This document shows, piece after piece, positions 17,342-26,449 of a DNA stretch of 64,000 bases. The first letter of the stretch is position 1. The number at the start of each line of letters is the position of its first letter. Made by a program: the position numbers and the translations under genes. Origin of the DNA: Pseudosulfitobacter sp. DSM 107133 (GTDB taxonomy: Bacteria; Pseudomonadota; Alphaproteobacteria; Rhodobacterales; Rhodobacteraceae); assembly GCF_022788695.1 (NCBI RefSeq), contig NZ_CP085158.1:1-64000 (forward strand), in the 5' to 3' direction. The notes beneath the pieces are model-generated. The model did not search any database and was not told the origin of the DNA. It was given only the letters and a program-made list of their open reading frames with translations.

Positions 17342-18567
17342 GACAGCACCTCCGAACCGGGCACGTCGAGCGCCACAGCCCGCAAATCTTCGGTGGCAAG
17401 TTTGAGATAGGCATTCGTGGACTCGGTCGATCGGTGCCCGAGCACGTCGCCGATGATCTTTTGCGGAACCGACGCCCGTAGTAGTTCAACCGCCCGCGCG
17501 TGGCGGAAGACATGTGGCCCCCGTTTCCCAACCGGGGTGACGCCCGCTGCCGCCAGACGTCTTTTGACCATGCCATACAGGTTCGTCATCCGCGTATAGG
17601 GCGCGAGGGAGCGGATGAAGACTTCCCGGCTTTCGACTTGCGGGCGCCCGAGGCGCAGATAGTCGAGCACCGCATCGCCGACCGGCGTCAGTAGTGGCAT
17701 GTAGGAACAGGAGTTGGTCTTGGTGTGACGGATGCGCAGGGATTCCGCGCGCCAGTCGATGTCGTCGAGCCGGAGACTGCAGATTTCGCTCTGACGCAGC
17801 CCGTAGATGGCGAGCATCTGCAGAATCGCATGGTCGCGCAGCCCCCTCGGCGACCTGTCCTTTCTGGTGGCCTCCAGAACTATGTCGATCTGGCTGCGGT
17901 CCAGGGTCGAGGGAATATCCTCGTAGGCATAGAGCATGGGGCCGATGACCTGTGCACTCAGATCGGTCGGAACTCGCCCTGACTGATGGAGATAGCGCAG
18001 CAGTGAACGGAGCCATGCGGCAGAACCCGCGAGCGATATCCGTCGCAGCCCGATGGCGCGCATGTCCATGTAGTGATCGATATCGCGCACGGCCATTGCT
18101 GAGAGATCGTCGGCGCCCCTGCGGCCGAAGTACCAGTCCAGAAAGCGCCGCGCCTCCCGGAGCCGTGCGTCGATTGTTTCATCTGCCAGCCCGCGCTCGT
18201 CACGCATCCAGGCGCCATATTCACGGCAGATCGCATGCCGAAGCGCTGTATCCGGCGCAATTTCGGCGACCGGTGGCCATGTGCCTTGGGCCAGCCGGAG
18301 CAACTTGCAGATCGCCGTACGAGGCACCCCATGCCAACGCGAACTGGGCGGACGGCCATAGCGTGAATGAAAGCAATGGACAGCGTGGCGGAAATACTGA
18401 TCGACCTGCGATGGCGTTACCAGCGCCACCGGCATGTCGCGCTCGGCCAGGTAGTCCAGGAACCGGCGGGCATAGAGCCGATGGTTGGCCACAACCACGG
18501 GATTGTAGTTCTGCTCCGTGAGCGATTGCGAGAGCTCTTCGATCAGCTCGTCGTGCGACTTCAACAT
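17338..18567 (-). CDS. RIT tyrosine recombinase A
   Basis: This is a 409-aa tyrosine recombinase, the first gene of the trio. The start is chosen at ATG 18567 (MLKSHDELIEEL) because GAGGAGACACTC sits just upstream; a longer frame reaches 18609. The catalytic domain shows IYGLRQSEICSLRLDD (Arg), HVFRHARAVELLR (H-x2-R), LGHRSTESTNAYLKL (His, Tyr). The gene reads toward the left end of the element and overlaps gene B by ATGA. Confidence 0.92.
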   Translation of the reverse strand: MLKSHDELIEELSQSLTEQNYNPVVVANHRLYARRFLDYLAERDMPVALVTPSQVDQYFRHAVHCFHSRYGRPPSSRWHGVPRTAICKLLRLAQGTWPPVAEIAPDTALRHAICREYGAWMRDERGLADETIDARLREARRFLDWYFGRRGADDLSAMAVRDIDHYMDMRAIGLRRISLAGSAAWLRSLLRYLHQSGRVPTDLSAQVIGPMLYAYEDIPSTLDRSQIDIVLEATRKDRSPRGLRDHAILQMLAIYGLRQSEICSLRLDDIDWRAESLRIRHTKTNSCSYMPLLTPVGDAVLDYLRLGRPQVESREVFIRSLAPYTRMTNLYGMVKRRLAAAGVTPVGKRGPHVFRHARAVELLRASVPQKIIGDVLGHRSTESTNAYLKLATEDLRAVALDVPGSEVLS

Positions 18568-18679
18568 GAGTGTCTCCTCAGACGGTTGGAAAGCCGCTGA
18601 GGTCTGCAATCAAAATAATGCGCAGCAAAGGTTGCGCCGACACCCAGAAAACAAGGAAAACAACGATAAACCTCGGACA

Positions 18680-18713
18680 CCTTCGCATTATCGCGTCCTC
18701 GCGATTACGGACG
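18680..18713. repeat. Right terminal inverted repeat of RIT element
   Basis: This is the exact reverse complement of 14879-14912 and ends in CGGACG, directly followed by the resumed host codons ATT CAC CAC. Confidence 0.92.
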
Positions 18714-20804
18714 ATTCACCACAATCTCGAAGCCGCGTTGACTGCGACCGGCGTCAACGATGCCTCGGGCGAGACCAATGCCTCGGCCGCACGCGCCTCG
18801 GCCAAGTCCCGTTTCGAGAGCACGAAACAGCGCTTCTTCAACCATCTCCTGATGGGCATGAAGGCTACAGGCATCATCCACGCCATCAAGGACGATCTGG
18901 CGGCGGGCAAGGCTTGCGTCATCCAGGTGGTCTCGACGGGTGAGAGCCTGCTGAAGCGCCGGCTTGAGGCGATGGACCAGGAGGACGAGCTGGTCGAGGG
19001 CGCGCTAACGCCGCGCGACTACGTCCTGGGATACCTCGAACAGGCCTTCCCGATTCATGCGCAAAAGCTGGTCGAGATCGACGGCAATATGGTGGCAGAG
19101 CCGCTCCGCGATGAAACTGGCGCGCTGGTCGTCTCGCGCGAGGCGCTCGCTCTGCGTGACGCGGCCATGATGGAGTTGATGACGCTGGCCCCGATCCCTT
19201 CGGCGCTGGATCAGATCCTCTGGGCCTTTGGCGACGATGCCGTGGCCGAAGTGACCGGAAGGTCGATCCGACCTCTGAAGGCGGACGATGGCCACCTCTT
19301 CATCGAGAAGCGCGCCGCCAGCAGCAATTCATCCGAAACCCAAGCCTTCATGGACGGCGAAAAGGATGTCCTGATCTTCTCCGATGCGGGCGGCACGGGC
19401 CGTTCCTATCATGCGGCACAAACGGCGAAGAACCAGAAACGGCGGCGGCACTACCTGCTGGAGCCCGGCTGGCGCGCGGATGCGGCCATCCAGGGGCTCG
19501 GGCGCACGCATCGCTCGGCTCAGGTCAGCGCGCCCTTCTTCCGGGTCTGCACCTCGGATGTGCATGGCGAGAAGCGTTTCACCTCGACGATCGCCAAGCG
19601 CCTCGACCAGCTGGGGGCCTTGACCAAGGGCCAGCGCGAGACCGGCTCGCAAGGCATGTTCCGCGAGGAGGACAATCTCGAAAGCCCGATCGCACGGGCG
19701 GCGCTGCGTGGGTATTTCGCCGATCTTGCCGCCGGGCGCGCTGAGGCGATGAGCTACGAGAGTTTCACCGACTGGACGGCCCTGCGGCTGATCGACAAGG
19801 ACGGGGTGCTCCTTGAGGAGCTTCCCCCGATCCAGCGGTTTCTCAACCGGGTGCTTGCCCTTCCCATCCACATGCAGAACGCGCTCTTTGCCGAGTTCAT
19901 GAGGCGGATTGCCGATCAGTCTGAGCGGGCGCGCGCGGCGGGCACGCTCGATCTCGGCGTGGAAACCCTGTGTGGCGAAAAGATCGAGCAGGTCTCCACC
20001 GAGGATCTCTGGACCTGCCCGAAATCCGGCGCCGTGACGCGGATCATCGGACTTGAGGTGACGGACCCAGTGTATGTCCTTGACGCCGAAGAGGCCATGT
20101 CGCGCAATCCCGACAAGCTACCCATGGTCAATCGCGCCTCCGGTCGCGCGGGGCTCATCTCGGCGCGGCCCATGCAGATGTATGACGAGGACATCGTCAC
20201 GCTGATGCGCAAGGCGGTGAGGCCAAATGGGTCTAGCTATCTGGAGGAGACGCGGTTTGAGTCTTCGGCCTGGGAAGACATCGGAAGGCCCGAGTTTGCA
20301 AGGCTTTGGGATGCCGAGGCAGCGTCCCTGCCAAAAACCACCACGACCAAGCTCTACCTGCTAACCGGGCTGCTGCTGCCCATTTGGAAGGACATTCCGA
20401 CCACCAATGAGCGCATCTACCGGGTCACGCCCGACGGGGCGACCGCCATGATCGGGCGCACGCTGAGCGAACAAGGGGCGGCCGCGCTGCGCGCCCGCTT
20501 CCTAGTCTCCAACCCGCAAACGCCGCGTGAGATGCTGATCGCCGCCCTTGGCTCCACCGCGCCTGTCGATCTGGGCCGGGGTCTCACCCTGACCCGTCGC
20601 CGTGTTGCAGGCGAGATGCGTCTCGAGCTGGGCGGCGCGGATCGGGGCATGATTGATGGCCTCAAGGCCATGGGGTGTTTCACCGAGATCATTGCCTTCC
20701 AGCTGCGGGTGTTCCTGCCGCATGGGGACGGGATCGACACGGGAACCATTCTGGCCCGGATCGTGGGCCAGCGAGCCGCTAGAGCGGCAGAACAAGCCGC
20801 CTGA
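18714..20804 (+). pseudogene. Methyltransferase-helicase (strawberry-notch type), 3' half
   Basis: This is the last 696 codons of the interrupted gene, without its own start. It continues IHHNLEAALTATG and carries the helicase C-terminal domain: IQVVSTGESLLKRRL, the block FSDAGGTGRSYHA, then WRADAAIQGLGRTHRSAQV (motif VI-like), as in strawberry-notch SNF2-like proteins. No frameshift or stop occurs from 18714 to the TGA at 20804, so the interruption by the RIT element appears recent or reversible. It cannot work as a helicase separately because Walker A and the DEAH box are on the other half. Confidence 0.88.
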
Positions 20805-20925
20805 AAAGTCAAAGCGGGCTTCCGGTCGGGCGTCGCAGATCGGGATTTGACCGGTCTGCGCGTTCCGGGCGCGCGCAGACCAATGCCACGCTCAGCCCCC
20901 CAAATTCAGACAAGAGGACTGACCC

Positions 20926-21312
20926 ATGACCAATCCCCAGATCGATTATGCCGCAATGGCGGCTCAGTGGCGTGCAGAGCGCGAAACCACCTTGAAGGCA
21001 TCCCGAGCGGAGCTGATCGCGCAATTGCGCGCGCTTGGCATCAGCGAGGTCACTGCCGAATACGAAGGCTACGGCGACTCCGGCAATGTTGAGGATGTGA
21101 CTGTGCAGCCTGCGGAGGTCCAACTGCCGGAACCGCTTGCCACCGCCGTGGGCGATTTCGCCTGGTCGCTCGCCTATCACCATCACCCGGGGTTCGAGAA
21201 CAACGAAGGCGGCTACGGCACGCTGACCTGGGACTTGCGCACCGACAGCATCAGCCTCGATCACGCGGACCGCTATGTCGAATGCTCGCACAGCTATGTC
21301 GAGGGACTTTGA
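20926..21312 (+). CDS. DUF6878-like hypothetical protein
   Basis: This is a 128-aa protein with the pattern VTAEYEGYGDSGNVEDV (about residues 45-62) and a C-terminal HHHPGFENNEGGYGTLTWDLRTDSISLDH block. I recall this as a small plasmid family (DUF6878). The DGSGDSG-like acidic/glycine loop may bind metal, but this is conjecture. The RBS is GAGGACTGACCC. The next gene starts one base after its stop, so they are co-translated. Confidence 0.75.
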   Translation: MTNPQIDYAAMAAQWRAERETTLKASRAELIAQLRALGISEVTAEYEGYGDSGNVEDVTVQPAEVQLPEPLATAVGDFAWSLAYHHHPGFENNEGGYGTLTWDLRTDSISLDHADRYVECSHSYVEGL

Positions 21313-21313
21313 G

Positions 21314-21775
21314 ATGGCCCATCCGCTTCATCATGCTGAAAGCTCTGCCCGGAAATTCGGCGGGGTGCCGTCTGACTATCAGTCCATACATGACTGGTTC
21401 GATGCCTCGAAAGAGCACCTGGCGCTCTTTACGCACCGAGCCATGCGCCATCATGCTCAAGGCCTGTTTGAAGCCGAACGTGTCTTCGGCCTGACCCTGA
21501 CCAATAGCGCTGGTCGGGATATCCCCGTGCGCTGGATCGGCGAGCAGCATGTCCGTGAAGATTGCCAGGGCCGCATCCCGAGCATGGCGGACTGGCTGCG
21601 ACGGATCCAGCCCGAGCCATGGATGGCCAATGGCCATATCGACCGGCATGTCGGCTCCGAGCCCTACGGCGATCCAAGGGTTGCCTGGGCCTCCGAGGTT
21701 GCCGCCGGAAGAACGCTTCTTGGCCTGAAGGATTGGATGGCGGCGCGCGCGACGCAAGCCACGCAAGGTGCCTGA
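21314..21775 (+). CDS. DUF6915-like hypothetical protein
   Basis: This is a 153-aa protein. The start is set at ATG 21314, right after the upstream TGA; an in-frame ATG at 21275 would overlap the preceding gene. The opening MAHPLHHAESSARKFGGVP and DYQSIHDWFDASKEH are characteristic of a plasmid family I recall as DUF6915. It is rich in His (HLALFTHRAMRHHAQG) with a possible metal site. The function is unknown. It is followed by a terminator at 21812. Confidence 0.75.
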   Translation: MAHPLHHAESSARKFGGVPSDYQSIHDWFDASKEHLALFTHRAMRHHAQGLFEAERVFGLTLTNSAGRDIPVRWIGEQHVREDCQGRIPSMADWLRRIQPEPWMANGHIDRHVGSEPYGDPRVAWASEVAAGRTLLGLKDWMAARATQATQGA

Positions 21776-21811
21776 CAGATCTCGGTCGTTTGCCAAACGA
21801 ATGCTGCATGG

Positions 21812-21838
21812 AAGCCCGGTTGGACGACCGGGCTTCTT
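21812..21838 (+). terminator. Rho-independent terminator
   Basis: AAGCCCGGT (21812-21820) pairs with ACCGGGCTT (21827-21835) over a 6-nt loop and is followed by CTTG. The short T tract makes strength uncertain. It lies between the DUF6915-like gene and the next gene. Confidence 0.6.
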
Positions 21839-21875
21839 GCGTCGTTTCTCCACCATTCTTCGTAAGGAGGTTCGC

Positions 21876-22178
21876 ATGACACTCGAAGACATCAAGGCGG
21901 CCGTCGATGCCGGGCAGACCGTGCATTGGGCCAATACCGGCTACGTTGTCCACAAGGACCGGCTTGGGCAGTACCTGATCACCTATGTGCCGAATGGTAG
22001 CTGCATCGGCCTGACAGACCGGAGCGGGCACCGGTTGAACGGAAAAGAGGTGGAGTTCTTCATAGTGCGATCCGAGGACGGCGCGGAAAATCCGGGCAGC
22101 CAATCAAGACCAGACGGGCAGGGGAGGGGCGTAGCACCCGGAGGCGCGGGGGCATTCCCGCTCGGACGGCAGCTTTGA
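21876..22178 (+). CDS. Small hypothetical protein (100 aa)
   Basis: The start is set at ATG 21876 directly behind a strong RBS (TAAGGAGGTTCGC). The first 65 residues look like a compact beta domain (VHWANTGYVVHKDRLGQYLITY). The last 30 are low-complexity Gly/Arg/Pro (GQGRGVAPGGAGAF) and may be disordered. No family is recognised. Confidence 0.7.
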   Translation: MTLEDIKAAVDAGQTVHWANTGYVVHKDRLGQYLITYVPNGSCIGLTDRSGHRLNGKEVEFFIVRSEDGAENPGSQSRPDGQGRGVAPGGAGAFPLGRQL

Positions 22179-22302
22179 CCCGTGGGCGAGGCTGAAAGGA
22201 AAGCAGGCTTTCTGGTTTGTGATCCCTCAAGGGGTCGAGAAAGCAATCCCGGATGCGTTGGCAAGAACGTCAGGCACCGGCCAATCCAAAAGGAACCATC
22301 CC

Positions 22303-23031
22303 ATGTTCGCAGGAACCCTCACCCGCAATGTCGAGACCGCAGCCGTTCAGTACACCGGCATGATCCACTCGACGCGCTTTGACATCGCCATTCAGCTCGA
22401 GGCGCGGGCCAAGATGTCCGAACGCAGCCCGGATTTTGACGTGACGGCAGTCAACAAATCAGGCCGCAAGGTGCGCATCGGCACGGCCTGGAACGAGACC
22501 GGCAATACCAGCGGCAACCCCTACATCTCGATGCAGATTGATGTCGGCCTCGGCCCGTTCCGGGTCAACGCGGTGCAGACGAAAGAGGCGCGCGCCGCCC
22601 AGAGCGGCGCATTCGAGATCATCCCGCTGGTCTCGAATGGCCTGATGAAATCCGGCTCGATCTCGGGCGAGCTCACCGCCATGGACGCCGACAACGCGTT
22701 CACCGGCTACATCGCCAACATGATGTTCGATCTGGAGTTCATGCTGATCGAGAACGGCTACAAATCCGAGAAGACTCACCCTGATTATCGCATCGAGGTC
22801 AGCTCGCCCTGGGGCACGCCGATCCGCGTCGGCTCGGCGTGGATGGCGAAAAGCAGCCGCACGGGCAATGACTACTTGTCACTGCTGATCAACACGCCCG
22901 ATGGCGACCTGCGCGTCAACGCCGTGCAGAACGAAGAACAGCGCGGCGGGCAGACCTTCTCGATCATCCCGTTCATCGACAGCGGTGAGCAGCCGCAGGA
23001 CGCGGGCGCGGGGCTCTCGCTGGTCGCCTAA
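22303..23031 (+). CDS. Tandem DUF736 protein
   Basis: This 242-aa protein consists of two DUF736-like halves. Matching blocks are KVRIGTAWNETGNTSGNPYIS...FRVNAVQ (about 55-90) and PIRVGSAWMAKSSRTGNDYLS...LRVNAVQ (about 180-215). DUF736 proteins are usually about 100-110 aa, so this looks like a duplication-fusion. The family is common on alphaproteobacterial plasmids and its role is unknown. The start is ATG 22303 after AAAAGGAACCATCCC. A strong terminator follows at 23066. Confidence 0.85.
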   Translation: MFAGTLTRNVETAAVQYTGMIHSTRFDIAIQLEARAKMSERSPDFDVTAVNKSGRKVRIGTAWNETGNTSGNPYISMQIDVGLGPFRVNAVQTKEARAAQSGAFEIIPLVSNGLMKSGSISGELTAMDADNAFTGYIANMMFDLEFMLIENGYKSEKTHPDYRIEVSSPWGTPIRVGSAWMAKSSRTGNDYLSLLINTPDGDLRVNAVQNEEQRGGQTFSIIPFIDSGEQPQDAGAGLSLVA

Positions 23032-23065
23032 TCGGCGCGCGAGGGGGAGACGATCTGAACCCAAA

Positions 23066-23096
23066 GGGGAACCGTGGGATCACGGTTCCCCTTTTT
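23066..23096 (+). terminator. Strong rho-independent terminator
   Basis: GGGGAACCGTG (23066-23076) pairs perfectly with CACGGTTCCCC (23081-23091), an 11-bp stem with a GGAT tetraloop followed by TTTTT. It is among the clearest terminators in the window. Confidence 0.9.
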
Positions 23097-23128
23097 CCGT
23101 GTCCGTTTGCGTGAAGGACGCCACCCGC

Positions 23129-23156
23129 TTGCGATCAGGTGCAAATGCGATACAAT
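23129..23156 (+). promoter_or_regulatory. Promoter of the 178-aa gene
   Basis: TTGCGA (23129-23134) and TACAAT (23151-23156) are separated by 16 bp, in an AT-rich stretch after the terminator. The predicted transcript starts near 23163, about 25 bp ahead of the GTG at 23188. Confidence 0.6.
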
Positions 23157-23187
23157 AATATACTAACGTAATGTCGAGGGCGGGCGC

Positions 23188-23724
23188 GTGGCGGCTAGAT
23201 CAGGGACGGTTCCATGGTTCGAGAGCTATGATGTTGAGGCAGAGGTTGAAGATCTCCTCACTCATATCGAGCGCTGCACCGGATTTGCGCTACCCGCCCA
23301 ACAGCGCGCCGTCATCATGTCCCATGCGACGGCGAAGCTTGATAAGAACCGGCAGGCATATCTAGAGGCCAAGGCGGCGGGAAAACCGGTGTCCACATCG
23401 CGCCGCGCTTATCTGACCGACCTTCAGGACACGATCTTCATGGCGATCCCGGAGGAGGACCTTGCGCGGATGCTGCTGCGCGAGCAGGTCCTTAACGACC
23501 CGTCATTTTACGCGGACGCAATGCACCGCGCCGCTGGGATCAGCGAGGATGAGCTTTTCATGGCGCTGTCCTCTTCGCTGAAAGACATGACAGTCCAAGA
23601 CGCCCGGGCCTTCGTCTCGAAGCTTTGGCACGGCACGATTGACGACAATGCCCGCAAATATGCCGAAGCCCTGAAGCGCCCCGAGCGTGAACCGCAGCCC
23701 GTTCGTCCGGGGAACACCGTGTAA
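23188..23724 (+). CDS. Hypothetical protein (178 aa)
   Basis: The best start is GTG 23188 ([20 protein letters not shown]), after GAGGGCGGGC. It is a soluble, mostly helical, acidic protein with no recognised family, no signal and no membrane segment. It is followed by the rhomboid-like gene in the same orientation; the two may form a unit, perhaps substrate/regulator and protease, but nothing in the sequence proves this. Confidence 0.65.
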   Translation: MAARSGTVPWFESYDVEAEVEDLLTHIERCTGFALPAQQRAVIMSHATAKLDKNRQAYLEAKAAGKPVSTSRRAYLTDLQDTIFMAIPEEDLARMLLREQVLNDPSFYADAMHRAAGISEDELFMALSSSLKDMTVQDARAFVSKLWHGTIDDNARKYAEALKRPEREPQPVRPGNTV

Positions 23725-23853
23725 GATCGAGGCCGTTCTCTTGCCTTGGGCCTTGACCAAGTTGGCCGCCTCAACCCCCTTTCCCGGAGGTGGCACCCTG
23801 TGCAGCGTGCGAAAGCCGCTGAAGGTGCTGTGGTGACGTCTACTGTCGCCAAC

Positions 23854-24453
23854 ATGATGAACCGGGATCACATGCGTGCCTTCTTTCGGCGCGCCGCGGC
23901 GCTTGTCGCCTTTGTCGCACTGCTCTGGGCGGTTCACCTCCTCAATTGGATTATCGGTTACGGCTTGAACCCGGCCTTCGGCCTGATCCCCCGGCACGTC
24001 AGCGGATTGGATGGTGTCATCGCCATGCCCCTCCTGCATGGAAGCTTCGCGCATCTTATGGCCAATACGCCGCCGCTCCTGGTGATGGGTGGGCTGCTTG
24101 TGGCAACGACCACGCGAGCCTTGCTGCCGGTGAACGCCGTGGTGATCGGCCTCGGCGGCGGTCTTGTCTGGCTGTTCGGAAGCTCGGCCATCCATATCGG
24201 CGCGTCAGGGCTCGTCTTCGGCTGGTTTGGCTTCCTCGTCGCGCGCGGCCTCGTGGATCGCTCACTGATCACGCTGGGCGCGGCACTGGTGGTCGGTTTG
24301 CTCTACGGCTCCATTCTCTGGGGCGTTCTTCCGGGTCAGCCTGGCGTCTCGTGGGAGGCTCATCTGTTCGGCGCTTTGGCCGGCGCGGCCGCTGCATTTC
24401 TTGTCCGAACGCATGTCCATGCGCCGCGTCTGGGCGACGTCGATCTGGATTGA
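23854..24453 (+). CDS. Rhomboid-family intramembrane serine protease
   Basis: This is an integral membrane protein of about 199 aa with roughly six helices. Rhomboid signatures are the loop [18 protein letters not shown], the catalytic serine in [11 protein letters not shown] (GxSG) and the catalytic histidine in [13 protein letters not shown]. Rhomboids cleave membrane proteins within the bilayer. The start is uncertain: ATG 23854 or 23857 is preferred because it leaves a short cytoplasmic N-terminus, but the frame is open from 23746. The substrate is unknown. Confidence 0.88.
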   Translation: MMNRDHMRAFFRRAAALVAFVALLWAVHLLNWIIGYGLNPAFGLIPRHVSGLDGVIAMPLLHGSFAHLMANTPPLLVMGGLLVATTTRALLPVNAVVIGLGGGLVWLFGSSAIHIGASGLVFGWFGFLVARGLVDRSLITLGAALVVGLLYGSILWGVLPGQPGVSWEAHLFGALAGAAAAFLVRTHVHAPRLGDVDLD

Positions 24454-24646
24454 AGCAGTACGCCTGACTTGGTCGGCCCTAAGCTGCCGCTCGGCGAGCT
24501 CTCCGGCGCTGGAGCGCAGCTGCACTAGAACGGTCATTTGCATAGGCGGCAGAATTTTCAATGGGTAAGCATCAGCAGACTGGGATAAAATGCCATTTCG
24601 CTGCGGTTAATCGACCGACTTGGCTTTACTCTCAACTCAAATAGCA

Positions 24647-24675
24647 AAGTGCCCGATGGGTTGCACCGGGCACTT
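24647..24675. terminator. Bidirectional terminator
   Basis: AAGTGCCCG (24647-24655) pairs perfectly with CGGGCACTT (24667-24675). T-rich sequence lies on both outer sides (TCTTTGTT rightward, TTTGCTATTT leftward). It separates the converging protease and ABM-domain genes. Confidence 0.75.
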
Positions 24676-24696
24676 CTTTGTTAACGCAGCTCGAGA

Positions 24697-25416
24697 TTAC
24701 TTGGCAGCAAGGATGTCGAAATTGCGGACGTTTGCCACCACACCATCGTCCCATCCGCCCGAGACCAATTCCGAAGCCCTTTCATTCAGTAGCCCGGCGA
24801 CCTGTCCGGCAAAATGCGCTTCGCGGCCAGCATCGTCGGCAAAGATGTCGAAGATGGCAAAGTTGTTCTCGTCAATTTGCAGCGCCGCCCAGAACAATGT
24901 CATGGGTTCGGTATCTGCGACGATGGGGCCGGCGGCGGTCAGCAAGGCTGCCAATTCGCGGCCTTTCCCCGGCGCAGCTTCAAGCTTGATGTAAGTTGCG
25001 GTCGTTGCCGTGGTGAGATCAACCGGCGCCTTGACCGACAGGACATCGGAGTTGTTGATATTCGCGACAACACCTTCGTCCCATCCTCCGTCGACCAGTG
25101 TGTCGGCGTTTTGGTTCAAAGCCGCAGCAACCGCTCCTGAGAAGTGAGCGTTCCGTGCCTCTTCATCTGCAAAGATGTCAAAGATTGCGAGCGTATCGTT
25201 GGCTTGCAGAGCAAACCAAAGGACGGTGCCCGGCTCTGTGTCCCGCACGATAGGTGCGGCACCCGCCAGAAACTCCGCGAAAGCTTCGGACTGGCCTTCG
25301 GCGGCGGGCATGGCGATGTAGCTGGCGGTATGATTTTCCATTGGATTGTCCTGTGCAGTTGCAGAAGTTGCGATCAGAGCCAGTGCGGCGAGTGTCTGAA
25401 GAATTTGCGATTTCAT
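24697..25416 (-). CDS. Exported tandem ABM-domain protein
   Basis: This is a 239-aa protein with an N-terminal signal peptide (MKSQILQTLAALALIATSATAQ) and two repeated antibiotic-biosynthesis-monooxygenase-like (dimeric alpha/beta barrel) domains. The parallel blocks are TVLWFALQANDTLAIFDIFADEEARNAHF and TLFWAALQIDENNFAIFDIFADDAGREAHF, each ended by a GGWDxGVVAN motif. The start is ATG 25416. ABM domains act as cofactor-less monooxygenases or small-molecule binders. An exported tandem form is unusual and its substrate is unknown. It is divergent from a LysR regulator that probably controls it. Confidence 0.8.
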   Translation of the reverse strand: MKSQILQTLAALALIATSATAQDNPMENHTASYIAMPAAEGQSEAFAEFLAGAAPIVRDTEPGTVLWFALQANDTLAIFDIFADEEARNAHFSGAVAAALNQNADTLVDGGWDEGVVANINNSDVLSVKAPVDLTTATTATYIKLEAAPGKGRELAALLTAAGPIVADTEPMTLFWAALQIDENNFAIFDIFADDAGREAHFAGQVAGLLNERASELVSGGWDDGVVANVRNFDILAAK

Positions 25417-25576
25417 GGTCGGCCCCTGCTTTGAAGTGCATCGTGTTTGGTTTCGATGCACTCTTGTCCCATGCCGGATGCGGTGGACTCCAATTCCGAA
25501 ATGCTATTCTTTGATAGACATGGACTATCGAACTTGTTTTGATGGCGCGGCCGGAGATGTGACGGAGAATGCGGCG

Positions 25577-26449
25577 ATGGAAATGAACCAGATCAGATAC
25601 TTTCTCGCTGTCTGCGAGCACCGAAACTTCACCCACGCGGCCAGTGCCTCCAATGTCTCCCAACCTTCCTTGACGACTGCGGTCAAGAAACTTGAAGACG
25701 AACTTGGAGGTGACCTGTTTGTCAGAGACCGTGCAGGCTGCAGGCTGACCGCGCTGGGAAAACTCGTGCAGCCAAGATTGCAGAAAATATACGACGAGAC
25801 GCGACAGGCGAAGGCCGAGGCAGTCCGTCATATGCGGTTGGAGCGAGTTCCTATCACTGTCGGTGTCGGCGAAACGATTGGCCACAGCAGAATTTCGGCA
25901 GCTATGGAGCGTATGCGCAAGCGCGTGCCGCAAGCCGAAATCGAATTGATCGTTGCGTCATCCCACGAGCTTCTTTCCGGGTTGCGAGATGGTGACTTTG
26001 ACGTTGTCGTCACCGCGGACAAGGTCAGTGAAGACCTCTATCGTATAGACATTCTCTATGAAGAGGACTACAAGGTCGTGGTGTCAAAGTCGCATCCATT
26101 GTCTGAACTAAATACAATTTCTCTTTCGACGCTTGCTCAAACTGACATGCTTGACAGACTGAATTGCGAAATGCGGGATACTTTACATGGAACCTGCGCA
26201 GATCAAGGTTACGACCTCTACGCGGCCTATCGGTCAAATCGCGTGGATTGGTTAATCGAACTTGCCCGGCAGGGTTCGGGTGCGGTGATCCTACCAGCCA
26301 CCGCTATTCCATCAGACATGGGCCTGGTGTCGAAACCCATCGATGGCCTTGAAATAACACGAACTGTTTTGGCCGTTCGATATCGGCACCAAACGACGAG
26401 ATCAGAAACAAATGATCTGATCCGTGAGATTATGCGCACGCCAGCATAA
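25577..26449 (+). CDS. LysR-family transcriptional regulator
   Basis: This is a 290-aa LysR regulator. The winged-HTH is at the N-terminus (MNQIRYFLAVCEHRNFTHAAS and SQPSLTTAVKKLEDELGGDLFVRD), followed by the periplasmic-binding-like effector domain from about residue 90. The start is set at ATG 25577 (MEMNQIRY); the ATG two codons on is equally possible. It is divergently oriented from the ABM protein with 160 bp between, the classic LysR arrangement. The inducer is unknown. Confidence 0.9.
   Translation: MEMNQIRYFLAVCEHRNFTHAASASNVSQPSLTTAVKKLEDELGGDLFVRDRAGCRLTALGKLVQPRLQKIYDETRQAKAEAVRHMRLERVPITVGVGETIGHSRISAAMERMRKRVPQAEIELIVASSHELLSGLRDGDFDVVVTADKVSEDLYRIDILYEEDYKVVVSKSHPLSELNTISLSTLAQTDMLDRLNCEMRDTLHGTCADQGYDLYAAYRSNRVDWLIELARQGSGAVILPATAIPSDMGLVSKPIDGLEITRTVLAVRYRHQTTRSETNDLIREIMRTPA

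Larger units (their letters stand above)
14859..18713 (-). mobile_element. RIT element (recombinase trio) inside the helicase gene
   Basis: A 3855-bp insertion carries three consecutive, overlapping tyrosine recombinase genes (order A-B-C on the minus strand), the hallmark of RIT elements. It is bounded by a 34-bp perfect inverted repeat (14879-14912 and 18680-18713) and by CGGACG at each host junction (14853-14858 and 18708-18713). Removing 14859-18713 restores the host reading frame exactly: CGG-ACG-ATT-CAC reads R-T-I-H. All three recombinases look intact, so the element may still be mobile. It is inserted antisense to its host gene. Confidence 0.9.
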
